From positions 1 through 64,000 of the forward strand of contig NZ_FOKG01000019.1 of NCBI RefSeq assembly GCF_900111885.1: a stretch of 64,000 bases of DNA. Reading direction: 5' to 3'. This stretch comes from Amycolatopsis marina (GTDB lineage Bacteria; Actinomycetota; Actinomycetes; Mycobacteriales; Pseudonocardiaceae). The notes under the pieces are model-generated. The model searched no databases. It worked only from the letters and a program-made list of their open reading frames with translations, and had not been told where the DNA came from. Below, piece by piece: positions 31,114 to 39,829 of the stretch. Position 1 is the first letter of the stretch, and the number at the start of each line of letters is the position of its first letter. The position numbers and the translations under genes were made by a program.

Positions 31114-32091
31114 TCAGGCGAGCCCCAGGACGGCGCGCGTACGCACCACGTCGTCGTCGATCTGGGCGACGAGCGCGTCCGAGGAGTCGAAGCGGACCTG
31201 GTCGCGCAGCTTTCCGACGAAGTCCAGCGCCACGTGCTGGCCGTAGAAGTCCTCGTCCACATCGAGCACGAAGGCCTCGACGGTGCGCTCCCGGCCCGAG
31301 AAGGTCGGGTTCGTGCCCACCGAAACCGCGGCCGGCAACCGATCACCCGGCTTGGCCGGACGAGTGAACCAGCAGGCGTAGACCCCGTCGGCCGGGATCG
31401 CGGCGAAGCGTGGGGTGGACAGGTTCGCCGTCGGGTAACCGAGGTCGTGGCCGCGCCCCTCCCCGCGGACCACGATTCCCTCCAGCCGGTGCGGACGACC
31501 CAACGCGTCGGCCGCCGCCGCGACATCGCCCGCGTCGATACAGGAGCGCACATAGGTCGAGGAGAAGGTGATCTCCGCCGAGGTGTCGTCCTCCTGCGCG
31601 GCGTCGTCGGCGAGGGTGCGGCCCTGCAACCGCGCGCCGTGGGCGACGAACCCGAACCGGGTGCCGAGCGTGCGCAACAACTCGATGTCGCCCGCGGCCT
31701 TGTGGCCGAACGTGAAGTTCTGCCCGACCACCACGACCGCCGCGTGCAGCCGGTCGACCAGCACCTCGTGCACGAACTCGTGTGCGGACAGCCGGGAGAG
31801 CTCGAGCGTGAACGGCAGGACCGCGAAGACGTCCACGCCGAGTTCCTCGACCAGTTCGGCCTTGCGCCGCAGTGTGGTCAGCTGCGCGGGGTGGCTACCG
31901 GGACGCAGGACCTCGGACGGATGCGGATCGAAAGTGAGGACCACGCTCGGCAGACCCCGCGAGCGTGCCGTTTCGACGGTCCGGCGGATCAGCGCCTGGT
32001 GTCCACGATGGACCCCGTCGAAGACTCCGATGGTGACGACGCACCGCCCCCAGCCACTGGGAAGATCCGCCAATCCGCGCCAACGCTGCAC
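31114..32091 (-). CDS. ribF: Bifunctional riboflavin kinase / FAD synthetase
   Basis: Enzyme of 325 residues that phosphorylates riboflavin to FMN and adenylylates FMN to FAD. The N-terminal adenylyltransferase domain has VVTIGVFDGVHRGHQALIRR (the GxFDGxHxGH motif, about 18-37). It also has FGHKAAGDIELLRTLGTRFG and FSSTYVRSCIDAGDVAAAAD. The C-terminal kinase domain has GYPTANLSTPRFAAIPADGV (the PTAN motif) and NPTFSGRERTVEAFVLD. Length is normal. truB ends 46 nt upstream on the same strand, the conserved truB-ribF arrangement. Confidence 0.96.
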   Translation of the reverse strand: MQRWRGLADLPSGWGRCVVTIGVFDGVHRGHQALIRRTVETARSRGLPSVVLTFDPHPSEVLRPGSHPAQLTTLRRKAELVEELGVDVFAVLPFTLELSRLSAHEFVHEVLVDRLHAAVVVVGQNFTFGHKAAGDIELLRTLGTRFGFVAHGARLQGRTLADDAAQEDDTSAEITFSSTYVRSCIDAGDVAAAADALGRPHRLEGIVVRGEGRGHDLGYPTANLSTPRFAAIPADGVYACWFTRPAKPGDRLPAAVSVGTNPTFSGRERTVEAFVLDVDEDFYGQHVALDFVGKLRDQVRFDSSDALVAQIDDDVVRTRAVLGLA

Positions 32092-32137
32092 CGAACCACC
32101 TTTGCGTCAGACCACTGTGTGTCGTACCCCAGCAACT

Positions 32138-33052
32138 CTAAGCCGGAGCGAGGACGACGACCGTCCGGGCCGCGTTGTCCGTGTCGGCGGCGAGGGCGAG
32201 CACCCGGCCGTCCGGATCGAAGATCCCGTAGACACCGGCCATGCCCGCGGCCGGAATCCGCTGGCCGTACTGGACCGCCCGCGCGGTGGCCTGGTCGACG
32301 TCCCTGCGCGGGAACGCCGCGGCGACCGCGGCGGCGAGGTCGTAGGACAGCGCGGGCTCCTCCTCCAACTGCTCCAGCGTGCGCGCCGCGGCGAGGGTGA
32401 ACGGCCCGACAGTCGTGCGACGCAGGGCCACGAGATGACCACCCACGCCGAGACCCGAACCGAGATCGCGGGCCAGCGCCCGGACATACGTCCCGGACGA
32501 GCACTCCACCATCACGTCGAGTTCCAGCGTGCCTTCGCCGCGGCGCACACCGAGCAGGTCGAACCGGTAGACCGACACCGGCCGGGCGGGCAGGTCCACC
32601 TCCTCCCCCGCGCGCACGCGGGCGTAGGCCCGCTTGCCGTCCACCTTCACGGCGCTGACCGCGCTCGGGACCTGCTGGATGTCGCCGGTGAGTTCGGCGA
32701 TCCCCGCCTGGATCGCCGCGTCCGCGATCGCCTCGAGTTCCGCGGGCTCGGCGCGGGTCAACACCTCGCCCTCGCTGTCGTCCGTGGTCCTCGCCTCGCC
32801 GAGAGCGATCGTCGCGAGGTAGGTCTTGCGGTCCAGCGCCAGGTGCCCGAGCAACTTGGTGGCCCGCTCGATCCCCAGCACCAGCACGCCGGTGGCCATC
32901 GGATCGAGGGTGCCCGCGTGCCCGACCTTGCGGGTGCCCATGATGCGCCGCGCCCTGGCGACGACGTCGTGCGACGTCATCCCTCCCGGCTTGTCGACGA
33001 TCAGCAGACCGGGCGGAGGTGCGGGCTTGCGCGAATGTTGCTGGCGAGACAC
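32138..33052 (-). CDS. truB: tRNA pseudouridine-55 synthase
   Basis: Converts U55 in the T-loop of tRNAs to pseudouridine. The protein of 304 residues carries LLIVDKPGGMTSHDVVARAR and then GHAGTLDPMATGVLVLGIER, with catalytic Asp50. RYxR-like segments include SSGTYVRALARDLGSGLG. The C-terminal PUA-like domain (about 240-304) shows VLALAADTDNAARTVVVL. The start chosen is GTG 33052, giving MSRQQHSRKPAPPPG; the open frame extends 14 codons upstream with no similarity. It heads the truB-ribF pair and is divergent from the ArsR-type gene. Confidence 0.95.
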   Translation of the reverse strand: MSRQQHSRKPAPPPGLLIVDKPGGMTSHDVVARARRIMGTRKVGHAGTLDPMATGVLVLGIERATKLLGHLALDRKTYLATIALGEARTTDDSEGEVLTRAEPAELEAIADAAIQAGIAELTGDIQQVPSAVSAVKVDGKRAYARVRAGEEVDLPARPVSVYRFDLLGVRRGEGTLELDVMVECSSGTYVRALARDLGSGLGVGGHLVALRRTTVGPFTLAAARTLEQLEEEPALSYDLAAAVAAAFPRRDVDQATARAVQYGQRIPAAGMAGVYGIFDPDGRVLALAADTDNAARTVVVLAPA

Positions 33053-33112
33053 GCGCGCACTGTATCCACCGCGCCCAGGTGCTCCGGCACACACGGGCCG
33101 TTCTTATTTTCC

Positions 33113-33141
33113 TTGACGGTTATATGAGTGACTGGTTAAGC
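33113..33141 (+). promoter_or_regulatory. Sigma70-type promoter, probably giving a leaderless arsR-like mRNA
   Basis: TTGACG (33113-33118), a 17-nt spacer and TTAAGC (33136-33141) form a good vegetative promoter. The GTG start of the ArsR-type gene lies only 8 nt past the -10 hexamer and has no convincing ribosome site. The transcript would then begin at or next to the start codon. The AT-richer spacer could also hold the repressor's operator. Confidence 0.6.
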
Positions 33142-33149
33142 TCGGGAAC

Positions 33150-33503
33150 GTGGACACCTTCCAGGCCGTGGCCGACCCGGTGCGGCGCAGCATCATCGAA
33201 CGACTGGCTTCGGGCGAGGCCAGTGCGGGCGAACTGGCCGAGCACACCAGCGGCGAGTTCGGCATCAGCCAGCCCGCCACGTCCAAGCACCTGCGCGCCC
33301 TGCGCGAGGCGGGCCTGGTGAGCAGCACGATCGCCGCACAACGGCGGATCTACCGCCTCGACCCGCGACCGCTCGCGGACATCGCCGACTGGGCGCATCG
33401 CCAGCACCGGTTCTGGAGTGACCGGCTCGACACGCTCGAGAACCAGTTGCTGGCCTCCGGGAACCCCACCGACGAGAACAACACCGACAAGGAGACGACA
33501 TGA
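33150..33503 (+). CDS. ArsR-family winged-helix repressor
   Basis: DNA-binding regulator of 117 residues. It starts MDTFQAVADPVRRSIIERLA and continues with SGEFGISQPATSKHLRALRE, the recognition helix region, and the wing LVSSTIAAQRRIYRLDPRPL. There are no metal-binding cysteines, so it belongs to the non-metal ArsR branch that is typically paired with an SRPBCC/AHSA1 gene. Its stop overlaps the next gene by 4 nt (ATGA), implying strict co-translation. The GTG at 33150 appears leaderless. It probably represses its own operon. Confidence 0.9.
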   Translation: MDTFQAVADPVRRSIIERLASGEASAGELAEHTSGEFGISQPATSKHLRALREAGLVSSTIAAQRRIYRLDPRPLADIADWAHRQHRFWSDRLDTLENQLLASGNPTDENNTDKETT

Positions 33504-33985
33504 CAACACTGCTGGGCACCGTGGACCGCGCGACCGGATCGGTTCACCTGGAACGAGTGCTCCCCGCCTCCCCAGAGCGCGTCTGGGCCGCCCTCACCGA
33601 GCCGGACCGGATGGCCGGCTGGCTCGGCCCGGTCGAGAGCGGAACGGCGGGACCGGGCCGGACATTCGTCCTCAGGATGGAGCCGGAGGCCACCGCGACC
33701 TGCACGGTGACGGCATGGGATCCCCCCGCACGACTGAAACTGATCTGGGACTACACCGGCGAAGCCCGCTCCGAGGTCTCCTTCGCACTGTCCGATGAGG
33801 ACGGGAAGACGCGGTTGGTCATCGACCACGTCAAGGTGGGCGTCGATCCTGTGGAGTACGCGGCGGGCTGGCACGCCTACCTCGACAGCCTCGTCCAGTA
33901 CGTGGAGGGCAGACCGGTCACCGGGTTCACGGCGACCTTCGAGGCGATGCGAACGCGTTACGCGGCCGCGGCACCCACTGACTGA
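33500..33985 (+). CDS. SRPBCC-domain (AHSA1-like) protein
   Basis: Protein of 161 residues of the START/AHSA1 fold, a hydrophobic-ligand-binding helix-grip. Typical segments are GSVHLERVLPASPERVWAAL, EPDRMAGWLGPVESG, and the C-terminal amphipathic helix GWHAYLDSLVQYVEGRPV. It is translationally coupled to the preceding ArsR-type repressor, the common ArsR-SRPBCC pairing. The ligand is unknown. Its 3' end overlaps the 3' end of the convergent MFS gene by 28 nt. Confidence 0.9.
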   Translation: MTTLLGTVDRATGSVHLERVLPASPERVWAALTEPDRMAGWLGPVESGTAGPGRTFVLRMEPEATATCTVTAWDPPARLKLIWDYTGEARSEVSFALSDEDGKTRLVIDHVKVGVDPVEYAAGWHAYLDSLVQYVEGRPVTGFTATFEAMRTRYAAAAPTD

Positions 33986-35289
33986 CGCTCGGGCGCGTCC
34001 CAGCGCCTGCGCCGGATTCGCACCGGCAGCTGTTCGCCGCGCGCCTCGGCGGCGAACAGCTGCGCCCTGGTCCTGCGCCACCAGACCAGCATGCGCGAGG
34101 CACCGAAGCCCAGGATCCCGACGACCGCCAGCAGCGCGATCCGGAAGTCCCCGGTCAACTCCAGCAGGACGCCGATCGCCAGCGCCGACAGCGTCGTCGC
34201 GACGAAACCGCCGACGTTGACCACACCGGTGGCCGTACCCACCCGGCGCAGCGGGTTGTAGTCCCGCGCGAGCGCGAACGCGATCATCGAAGCGGGCCCC
34301 CCGAGGGACAGGAAGGCGAAGCTCGGCACCAGCACGGCGACCGGGATGGCGCCCGGCCAGCCGAGCAGCGTCGCCCACACCAGCGCGGCCCCGCCGAGAT
34401 AGCCGACCGCCAGCGGCAGTCGCAGTGACGGGTACCGGCCGATCACCGCGCCGACCACCGGGCCACCGATCATCGAGCCGAAGACGAACACGGTCAGCAA
34501 CGCACTCGCCGACTTGGGCGCGAGCCCCTGACCGTCCACAAGGAACGGCAGGCCCCACAGCAGCGTCAGCACGTTCGGCGCGAACATCGTGCTGAAGTGC
34601 AGCCAGAAGCCGAGCCTGGTGCCCGGCACCCGCCACGCCTCGGCGACCTGCGCGGCCACCGCCCGTGGACCGCCCGCGGAGGTCCGCACGGGTGTCACGC
34701 CGAGCGGGGTGTCGCGCACCCGCAGGTTCACCACAACGGCGAAGACGACGGTCACCAGCCCGGCGATCAGGAACGTGGGGGTCCAGCCTGGCCCGGCGAG
34801 CAGCAGGGTCAGGGGGACCGTGGCAGCCAGGTTGCCGAGGTAGCCCATCGCGGTGGTGAACGAGGTGACCAGCGAGTACTGCCGACCGGGGAAGTGCGCG
34901 GCGATGAGCCGCAGCACGCTGACGAACGTGAGGGCGTCACCGAGTCCGAGCACCCCCCTGGCCACCAGACCGACCGGATAGGACTCCGCGGTCGCGAGCA
35001 GCACCTGGCCGGTGCCGAGCACCAGCAGCGCCGCGGTGAGCACGGCGCGCGGGCCGAACCGGTCGACCAGCAACCCGGTGGGGATCTGCATCGCGGCGTA
35101 GACACCGACCTGCAACACCGTGAAAGTACCGAGCGCGGCCGCTCCCACACCGAACCGGTCGAGCGCCTCCAGGCCCGCCACACCGAACGAGGTGCGATGG
35201 AAGACCGCGAGCAGATAGACGGTGGCTCCGGTCAGCCAGATCGCCCACGAGCGGCCGGTGGCTCGCTGGGACATCGACTGGGTGGGCAC
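33958..35289 (-). CDS. Major facilitator superfamily transporter
   Basis: Twelve-helix permease of 443 residues. The helix 2-3 loop reads GLLVDRFGPRAVLTAALLVL, close to motif A, and FLSLGGPASMIAFALARDYN lies in the second half, in a region often seen in nitrate/nitrite- and sugar-phosphate-like MFS members. GTG 35289 is chosen because AAGGAG lies just upstream; the ATG 15 nt further in is an alternative. The C-terminal about 35 residues are basic. The substrate is not identifiable. The gene lies between the MATE and the ArsR-SRPBCC genes. Confidence 0.86.
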   Translation of the reverse strand: MPTQSMSQRATGRSWAIWLTGATVYLLAVFHRTSFGVAGLEALDRFGVGAAALGTFTVLQVGVYAAMQIPTGLLVDRFGPRAVLTAALLVLGTGQVLLATAESYPVGLVARGVLGLGDALTFVSVLRLIAAHFPGRQYSLVTSFTTAMGYLGNLAATVPLTLLLAGPGWTPTFLIAGLVTVVFAVVVNLRVRDTPLGVTPVRTSAGGPRAVAAQVAEAWRVPGTRLGFWLHFSTMFAPNVLTLLWGLPFLVDGQGLAPKSASALLTVFVFGSMIGGPVVGAVIGRYPSLRLPLAVGYLGGAALVWATLLGWPGAIPVAVLVPSFAFLSLGGPASMIAFALARDYNPLRRVGTATGVVNVGGFVATTLSALAIGVLLELTGDFRIALLAVVGILGFGASRMLVWWRRTRAQLFAAEARGEQLPVRIRRRRWDAPERQSVGAAAA

Positions 35290-35416
35290 GGCACTCCTTC
35301 GAGGACGACTTCGGCGACGGGCGAGGACAGGTCGCGGGCGTCGGCGTTGCCGCACCGCTCATTACTTGTATCGGCTATGCAACGCCGAAACATACCCGTT
35401 ATCGAAGTGCGATTCC

Positions 35417-36769
35417 TCACGTCCGGACGGCGCCCACCACCGCCCAGTTCCCGGAGCGCCACCGCGCCACGACGGCCACGAGGCGCAGCAGCATGAACAC
35501 GGACAGGCCGGTCCAGATGCCGGCCAGTCCCCAGCCGAAGCCGAGCGAAGCCCAGATCAGCGGCAGGAAGCCGAGTACGGCGCTGGCCAGTGTCGCGGTG
35601 CGCAGGAAGGCCGCGTCCCCTGCGCCGAGCAGCACGCCGTCCAGGGCGAACACGATCCCGGCGATGGGCTGGAGCGCGACGAAGAACCACCACGCGTTGG
35701 GGATCTCGGCCAGCACCCCGGCGTCGGTGGTGAACACGCGCGGCAGCACCTGCGACACCGCCGCGAACAGGGCACCCAGCGCACAACCGAACACCAGTCC
35801 GTACCGGGTGATCTGCCCGGCGATGCCCCGGGCCTGCCGCGACGAACCGGCGCCGAGCGCCGCCCCGACCAGCGACTGCGCGGCGATGGCGACCGAGTCC
35901 AGCACCAGCGCCAGGAAGGTCCACAATTGCAGCACCACCTGGTGCGCGCCGACGGCCGCGGTCGACGTCCTGGCCGCCACAGCGGCGGCCGAGACGAAAC
36001 AGGCCTGGAACGCCAGGCTGCGCAGCACCAGGTCCCGGCCCATCCCCAGCTGCGCCCGCATGACGGAGAAGTCCGGCCGCAGCGGCACCCGCTCCTGGCG
36101 CAACGCGTGCAGGAACAGCCCCGCCGAGATCACCTGGGCCACCACGTTGGCGACGGCCGAACCCTCCAGCCCCCAGCCGACCGGATAGACCAGGATCGGG
36201 CACAGCACGGCCGAGATTCCGTTGCCCGCCAGCACGTAGCGCAGCGGGCGCACCGCGTCCTGCACACCACGCATCCAGCCGTTGCCCGCCATCGTGATCA
36301 GGATCAGCGGCGCGCCGAACAGCGCTATCCGCAGCCAGGACGCCGCCTGTTCGGCGATCTGCGCGTCCCCGGACAGTCCCCTGGCCACCGGCCCGGCGAG
36401 CAACTGGCCGGCGAGCAGCACGACGATGCCGACGGCGATCGCGATCCAGGTGGCCTGCACCCCCTCGCTGACCGCCTCCGCCCTGCGCCCCGCACCGTGC
36501 AGCCGCGCGGTGCGGGCGGTGGTGCCGTAGGACAGGAACGTGAGCTGGGTGGACACCAGCGTGAGCAGCACACCGCCGAGCGCCAGCCCGGCCAGCGGCA
36601 GCGCCCCGAGGTGGCCCACCACGGCGGTGTCGACCAGGACGTACAGCGGCTCCGCAGCGAGCACCCCCAGCGCGGGCACGGCGAGGCCGAGCACGCGCTT
36701 CGGGGGCACCCGGTCGGTCACCGAGCTTTCCGGTGTCACAGGCTCCGGGGTCTCAGCTTCGGAAGTCAC
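35417..36769 (-). CDS. MATE-family efflux transporter (DinF-like)
   Basis: Multidrug/toxin extrusion permease of 450 residues with twelve helices. Landmarks are LGLAVPALGVLAAEPLYVLV, DTAVVGHLGALPLAGLALGG, and the mid-protein MAGNGWMRGVQDAVRPLRYV. It corresponds in position to M. tuberculosis dinF (Rv2836c), which follows the DHH gene. The GTG start at 36769 overlaps the DHH stop as GTGA, so the two are translationally coupled. Export of a drug or damage-related metabolite is the family role; the substrate is unknown. Confidence 0.92.
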   Translation of the reverse strand: MTSEAETPEPVTPESSVTDRVPPKRVLGLAVPALGVLAAEPLYVLVDTAVVGHLGALPLAGLALGGVLLTLVSTQLTFLSYGTTARTARLHGAGRRAEAVSEGVQATWIAIAVGIVVLLAGQLLAGPVARGLSGDAQIAEQAASWLRIALFGAPLILITMAGNGWMRGVQDAVRPLRYVLAGNGISAVLCPILVYPVGWGLEGSAVANVVAQVISAGLFLHALRQERVPLRPDFSVMRAQLGMGRDLVLRSLAFQACFVSAAAVAARTSTAAVGAHQVVLQLWTFLALVLDSVAIAAQSLVGAALGAGSSRQARGIAGQITRYGLVFGCALGALFAAVSQVLPRVFTTDAGVLAEIPNAWWFFVALQPIAGIVFALDGVLLGAGDAAFLRTATLASAVLGFLPLIWASLGFGWGLAGIWTGLSVFMLLRLVAVVARWRSGNWAVVGAVRT

Positions 36770-37761
36770 AGCAGCGGGGCCTCCGCCAGCGCGCCGCGCA
36801 CCTGCTCCAGTGCCTGTTCGGCGGTCCCGTCGAGCGTGCAGCCCGCAGCGAGACGGTGCCCGCCGCCGCCGAGCGCACGGGCGGCCGCGGACACGTCGAT
36901 CCGCGACTTCGCCCGCAGCGACACGGTCCACTGCGCGGTCCCCGATTGCTTGAACACGGCCGCGACCTCGGCCTCCCGCACCGAGCGCACGACGTCGATC
37001 ACGCTCTCGACCTCCTCGAGACGAACCCCGGCAGCGTCCTGATCGGTCACCACGGCGTGCGCCAGCCCGAGCCCGCGCGCCGCGCCGGTGTCCAGTCCGG
37101 CCCCGGCGAGCACCCCGGCAAGCATCGGCAGCCAGCCGAACGGGCGCTCCTCGGCCACTTCGCGCGCGACCCGGTCCGGGTCCACCCCGGCCGCCAGCAG
37201 CCGTCCGGCCAGCCGGTGCGTCTCCGGCGTCGCCCTGCGGAAGCCGCCGGTGTCGGTGACCAGCCCGGCGTACAGGCAGCGGGCGACGGGCTCGTCGAGC
37301 TCCTCGCCCAGCTCGTCGATCAACCGCAGTACGAGTACGGCCGTCGCCTCCGCGGTGTCGTCCACCAGGTTGTCGGTGCCGTAGCGGGTGTTGGAGGCGT
37401 GGTGGTCGACCACCAATACCCGCCCACCGGCCCGCTTGACGACCCCAACGCGCTCACCCAGCGAGCCCAGCCTGGCCGGGCTCGCCGAGTCGAGCGCGAT
37501 CAGCAGCGGCTCCGATTCGGGCAGCTCGGTGGCCGGGATCCACAGCCCGGGGTCGAGACCGCGCAGGCTCTCCGGGACGGTGGCCGGCTCGGCGAAGCTG
37601 ACCCGGACGGTCGCCCCGCGGCGCCGCAGCACCTGGGCGAGAGCGAGCGCGCTTCCGAGCGCGTCGGCGTCGGGGCGCACATGGGCCAGCAGGGTCACGT
37701 CGGTGGCCTCCCGCAGCAGCGCAACGGCGCGCGGGAGGTCGTCCAGGGCGAGGGTGGTCAC
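36766..37761 (-). CDS. DHH/DHHA1 phosphoesterase (NrnA-like oligoribonuclease/pAp phosphatase)
   Basis: Manganese-dependent phosphoesterase of 331 residues. Catalytic motifs are HVRPDADALGSALALAQ (D-x-D), LIALDSASPARLGSL, and the namesake LVVDHHASNTRYG. The DHHA1 domain ends with ALGGGGHRLAAGCTLDG, the glycine-rich substrate loop. NrnA-type enzymes degrade 2-5-mer RNA, pAp and in mycobacteria c-di-AMP. It corresponds to M. tuberculosis Rv2837c, where it directly follows rbfA. Here rbfA is about 16 kb away, with an accessory region in between. It is coupled to the MATE gene by a 4-nt overlap. Confidence 0.93.
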   Translation of the reverse strand: MTTLALDDLPRAVALLREATDVTLLAHVRPDADALGSALALAQVLRRRGATVRVSFAEPATVPESLRGLDPGLWIPATELPESEPLLIALDSASPARLGSLGERVGVVKRAGGRVLVVDHHASNTRYGTDNLVDDTAEATAVLVLRLIDELGEELDEPVARCLYAGLVTDTGGFRRATPETHRLAGRLLAAGVDPDRVAREVAEERPFGWLPMLAGVLAGAGLDTGAARGLGLAHAVVTDQDAAGVRLEEVESVIDVVRSVREAEVAAVFKQSGTAQWTVSLRAKSRIDVSAAARALGGGGHRLAAGCTLDGTAEQALEQVRGALAEAPLL

Positions 37762-37786
37762 GACAGCAAGCTACGCTTCCCTCCCG

Positions 37787-38833
37787 ATGCCCGAGTACGC
37801 GATCCTCATCCTGCCCGCAGCCAACCGCGTCTACCACGACGTGTCACCGCGGCTGCTCCGCGCCGAGCTGGAAATCCTCGGCGACACCGCACTCTCCCAG
37901 CCAGTGCAGGAGATCGAGCAACGGGAGCTGGCCGGGACCGAGTACGTCACCTTCGCCACCGAACGCCCGCTGACCGGGGACGACGTCCGGCATCTGTCCG
38001 ATCTGTCCTCGATGTACGTGCTGTTCGAGATCAGCGACGAACTCCTTCGCCCGATCCACACCAGCCCGCTGGCGTGGTTCGACTCGGATCTGCTCACCAT
38101 CCAGAAGTACCCCGGCAAGACCAACGAGCTGTTCACCAAACTGCTGCTGAACATCACCCTGCTGGCCGCAGGCCGCGCCACAACCCTGCGCGACGGACCG
38201 GTGCACGTGCTCGATCCGTTGTGCGGCAGGGGAACCACGCTGAACCACGCGATGATGTACGGATGCGACGCGACCGGGTTCGAGGTGGACGGCCGGGATT
38301 TCGAGGCCTACGAGCAGTTCGTCAAGACCTGGCTGCGCACCAAGCGGGTCAAGCACAACGCGGAGACCGGCGCCGTGCGGCGCAACAAGGTGCGACTCGG
38401 ACGGAAGCTGGACATCGAGTTCGGGCTGACCAAAGAGCGGTACAAGGCAGGCGACACACGCAGGCTGACGTACTACAACTGTGACACCCTGACCGTCGAC
38501 GAGCTGTTGAAGCGCGACTCGGTCGACGTGATCGTCACCGATGCCCCGTACGGCGTGCAGCACGGCAGCCGCGCGGCGGGCTCGGGCCCGGTGCGCAGTC
38601 CGCGCGAGCTGCTGGCGGCGGCGGTTCCGGTGTGGAACCGGGCGCTGCGCCCTGGTGGCGCGATCGGGATCTCGTGGAACACCAATGTGGCCAAGCGCGA
38701 CGAGCTGACCGAGATCCTCACCGGGGCGGGGCTCGACGTGCGCGAGGGCGGCCCGTACGACCAGCTCGAACACCGGGTGGACCAGGCGATCCTGCGCGAC
38801 CTGATCGTCGCGGTAAAGCCACGCCGGGGGTAG
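37787..38833 (+). CDS. TRM11-like SAM-dependent methyltransferase
   Basis: Methyltransferase of 348 residues. An N-terminal about 120-residue domain (MPEYAILILPAANRVYHDVS, then RLLRAELEILGDT) has a THUMP-like position. The Rossmann domain has VHVLDPLCGRGTTLNHAMMY (motif I), GFEVDGRDFEAYEQFVKTWL (motif II) and VDVIVTDAPYGVQHGSRAAG in place of the usual DPPYG (motif IV). This matches the UPF0020/TRM11 family, which makes N2-methylguanosine in RNA. The exact RNA substrate is unknown. It is divergent from the DHH gene with only 25 nt between starts. Confidence 0.87.
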   Translation: MPEYAILILPAANRVYHDVSPRLLRAELEILGDTALSQPVQEIEQRELAGTEYVTFATERPLTGDDVRHLSDLSSMYVLFEISDELLRPIHTSPLAWFDSDLLTIQKYPGKTNELFTKLLLNITLLAAGRATTLRDGPVHVLDPLCGRGTTLNHAMMYGCDATGFEVDGRDFEAYEQFVKTWLRTKRVKHNAETGAVRRNKVRLGRKLDIEFGLTKERYKAGDTRRLTYYNCDTLTVDELLKRDSVDVIVTDAPYGVQHGSRAAGSGPVRSPRELLAAAVPVWNRALRPGGAIGISWNTNVAKRDELTEILTGAGLDVREGGPYDQLEHRVDQAILRDLIVAVKPRRG

Positions 38834-38873
38834 TCTTTGCGCGGTGAACCAACTCGTCTGACTCCCACCCTCG

Positions 38874-39380
38874 TCAGCTGCGCAGCAGACGGTAGGCGAA
38901 TACGGTGACAGCGCCGTCGTATACGACTAGCGTGGCAGACAAGAGGGTGTGGAAAAGGGTTGACGGCACAACGATTGGTGTCGGTGTCTGAGCGGCACTG
39001 GCACCGAGAGCGAGCCAGCCTAGACACGCCATGAGTATGCCGAGGTTCCACAGGACGAGAAGATCTCGGCGGACGGCGTTGGCGGCTGCGAGTTCGATCC
39101 GCCCCGCTGAGACTGTGCCACGCATGAACATCGCGACGATTCCGAAGAGAACTCCGCTGAGTGCGAGTGCTCCATGAGCACACGCTGTCGTCAACAGCAG
39201 GGAAAGCTCCGGCGGACGCTGCAATGCCAGGTAAACTGCGCTCGCCGCGAGCACCGTAGACAGAATGAGCGAACCAACCCCGAGCGGCACAGCGATCGTG
39301 CTGATGCGATTCACCCGGACCAGAGGGATCGCGCGATAGTCCAGGTGGCGTCCCCGGTTCCGACGGCGCACTGGTTTCAA
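38874..39380 (-). CDS. Four-helix membrane protein in T7SS-like operon
   Basis: Membrane protein of 168 residues with no recognised family. Hydrophobic segments are about 25-45 (IAVPLGVGSLILSTVLAAS), 60-85, 100-120 and 140-160. TTG 39380 overlaps the stop of the previous gene as TTGA, matching the 4-nt overlap pattern of this operon; GTG 39371 is an alternative. It is the last of five genes. Its coding sequence is less GC-biased than housekeeping genes here. Its function is unknown, and the context suggests a membrane partner of the WXG-type proteins. Confidence 0.7.
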   Translation of the reverse strand: MKPVRRRNRGRHLDYRAIPLVRVNRISTIAVPLGVGSLILSTVLAASAVYLALQRPPELSLLLTTACAHGALALSGVLFGIVAMFMRGTVSAGRIELAAANAVRRDLLVLWNLGILMACLGWLALGASAAQTPTPIVVPSTLFHTLLSATLVVYDGAVTVFAYRLLRS

Positions 39381-39829
39381 CCTCTGGGTAGCACCCGGCG
39401 CATGACAACTGACGTTATACCGGCCCAGACGATTGTGACCGCAGCCCCAATGAACACCACGACCTCCGTGGTGGCGCTCAGCGGTGTGCCACCCCGGCCA
39501 TCCGCGATCGCGAGCACCACCAGAACCCCGAGCGCGTCGGCGACGACGGCGCACAACCACATGGCGAGCACCAACCTGCGGATTCCCTGGAAGAACCGTA
39601 GATCAGCCTCTGGCGCAGCGGGAGCCCGCGATCCGGCCGTTGCGGCACCGACCCCGGCGAACAGCAGGCTAAATGCTCCCCCAGCGACGAAAATCAATCC
39701 AAAGTAGAATAGCGGGTGAGTTTCGGTAGGCGCGGTGATACCAATCCAAAACAGTGCCACCAGTACCAGCACGGCAACACTGATTCCTGTGCTCGCGACT
39801 GTTCGTGCTGCCGAACGGATCACCGTCAC
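39377..39829 (-). CDS. Membrane protein of unknown function in T7SS-like operon
   Basis: Four-helix membrane protein of 150 residues (VAVLVLVALFWIGITAP, FYFGLIFVAGGAFSLLFAGV, LAMWLCAVVADALGVLVVLA, VVVFIGAAVTIVWAGITSVV). Its topology resembles that of the next gene product, though I see no obvious sequence repeat between the two. GTG 39829 overlaps the previous stop as GTGA, and its own stop overlaps the next start as TTGA. No family is recognised. It is probably co-expressed with the WXG-like proteins upstream. Confidence 0.72.
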   Translation of the reverse strand: MTVIRSAARTVASTGISVAVLVLVALFWIGITAPTETHPLFYFGLIFVAGGAFSLLFAGVGAATAGSRAPAAPEADLRFFQGIRRLVLAMWLCAVVADALGVLVVLAIADGRGGTPLSATTEVVVFIGAAVTIVWAGITSVVMRRVLPRG

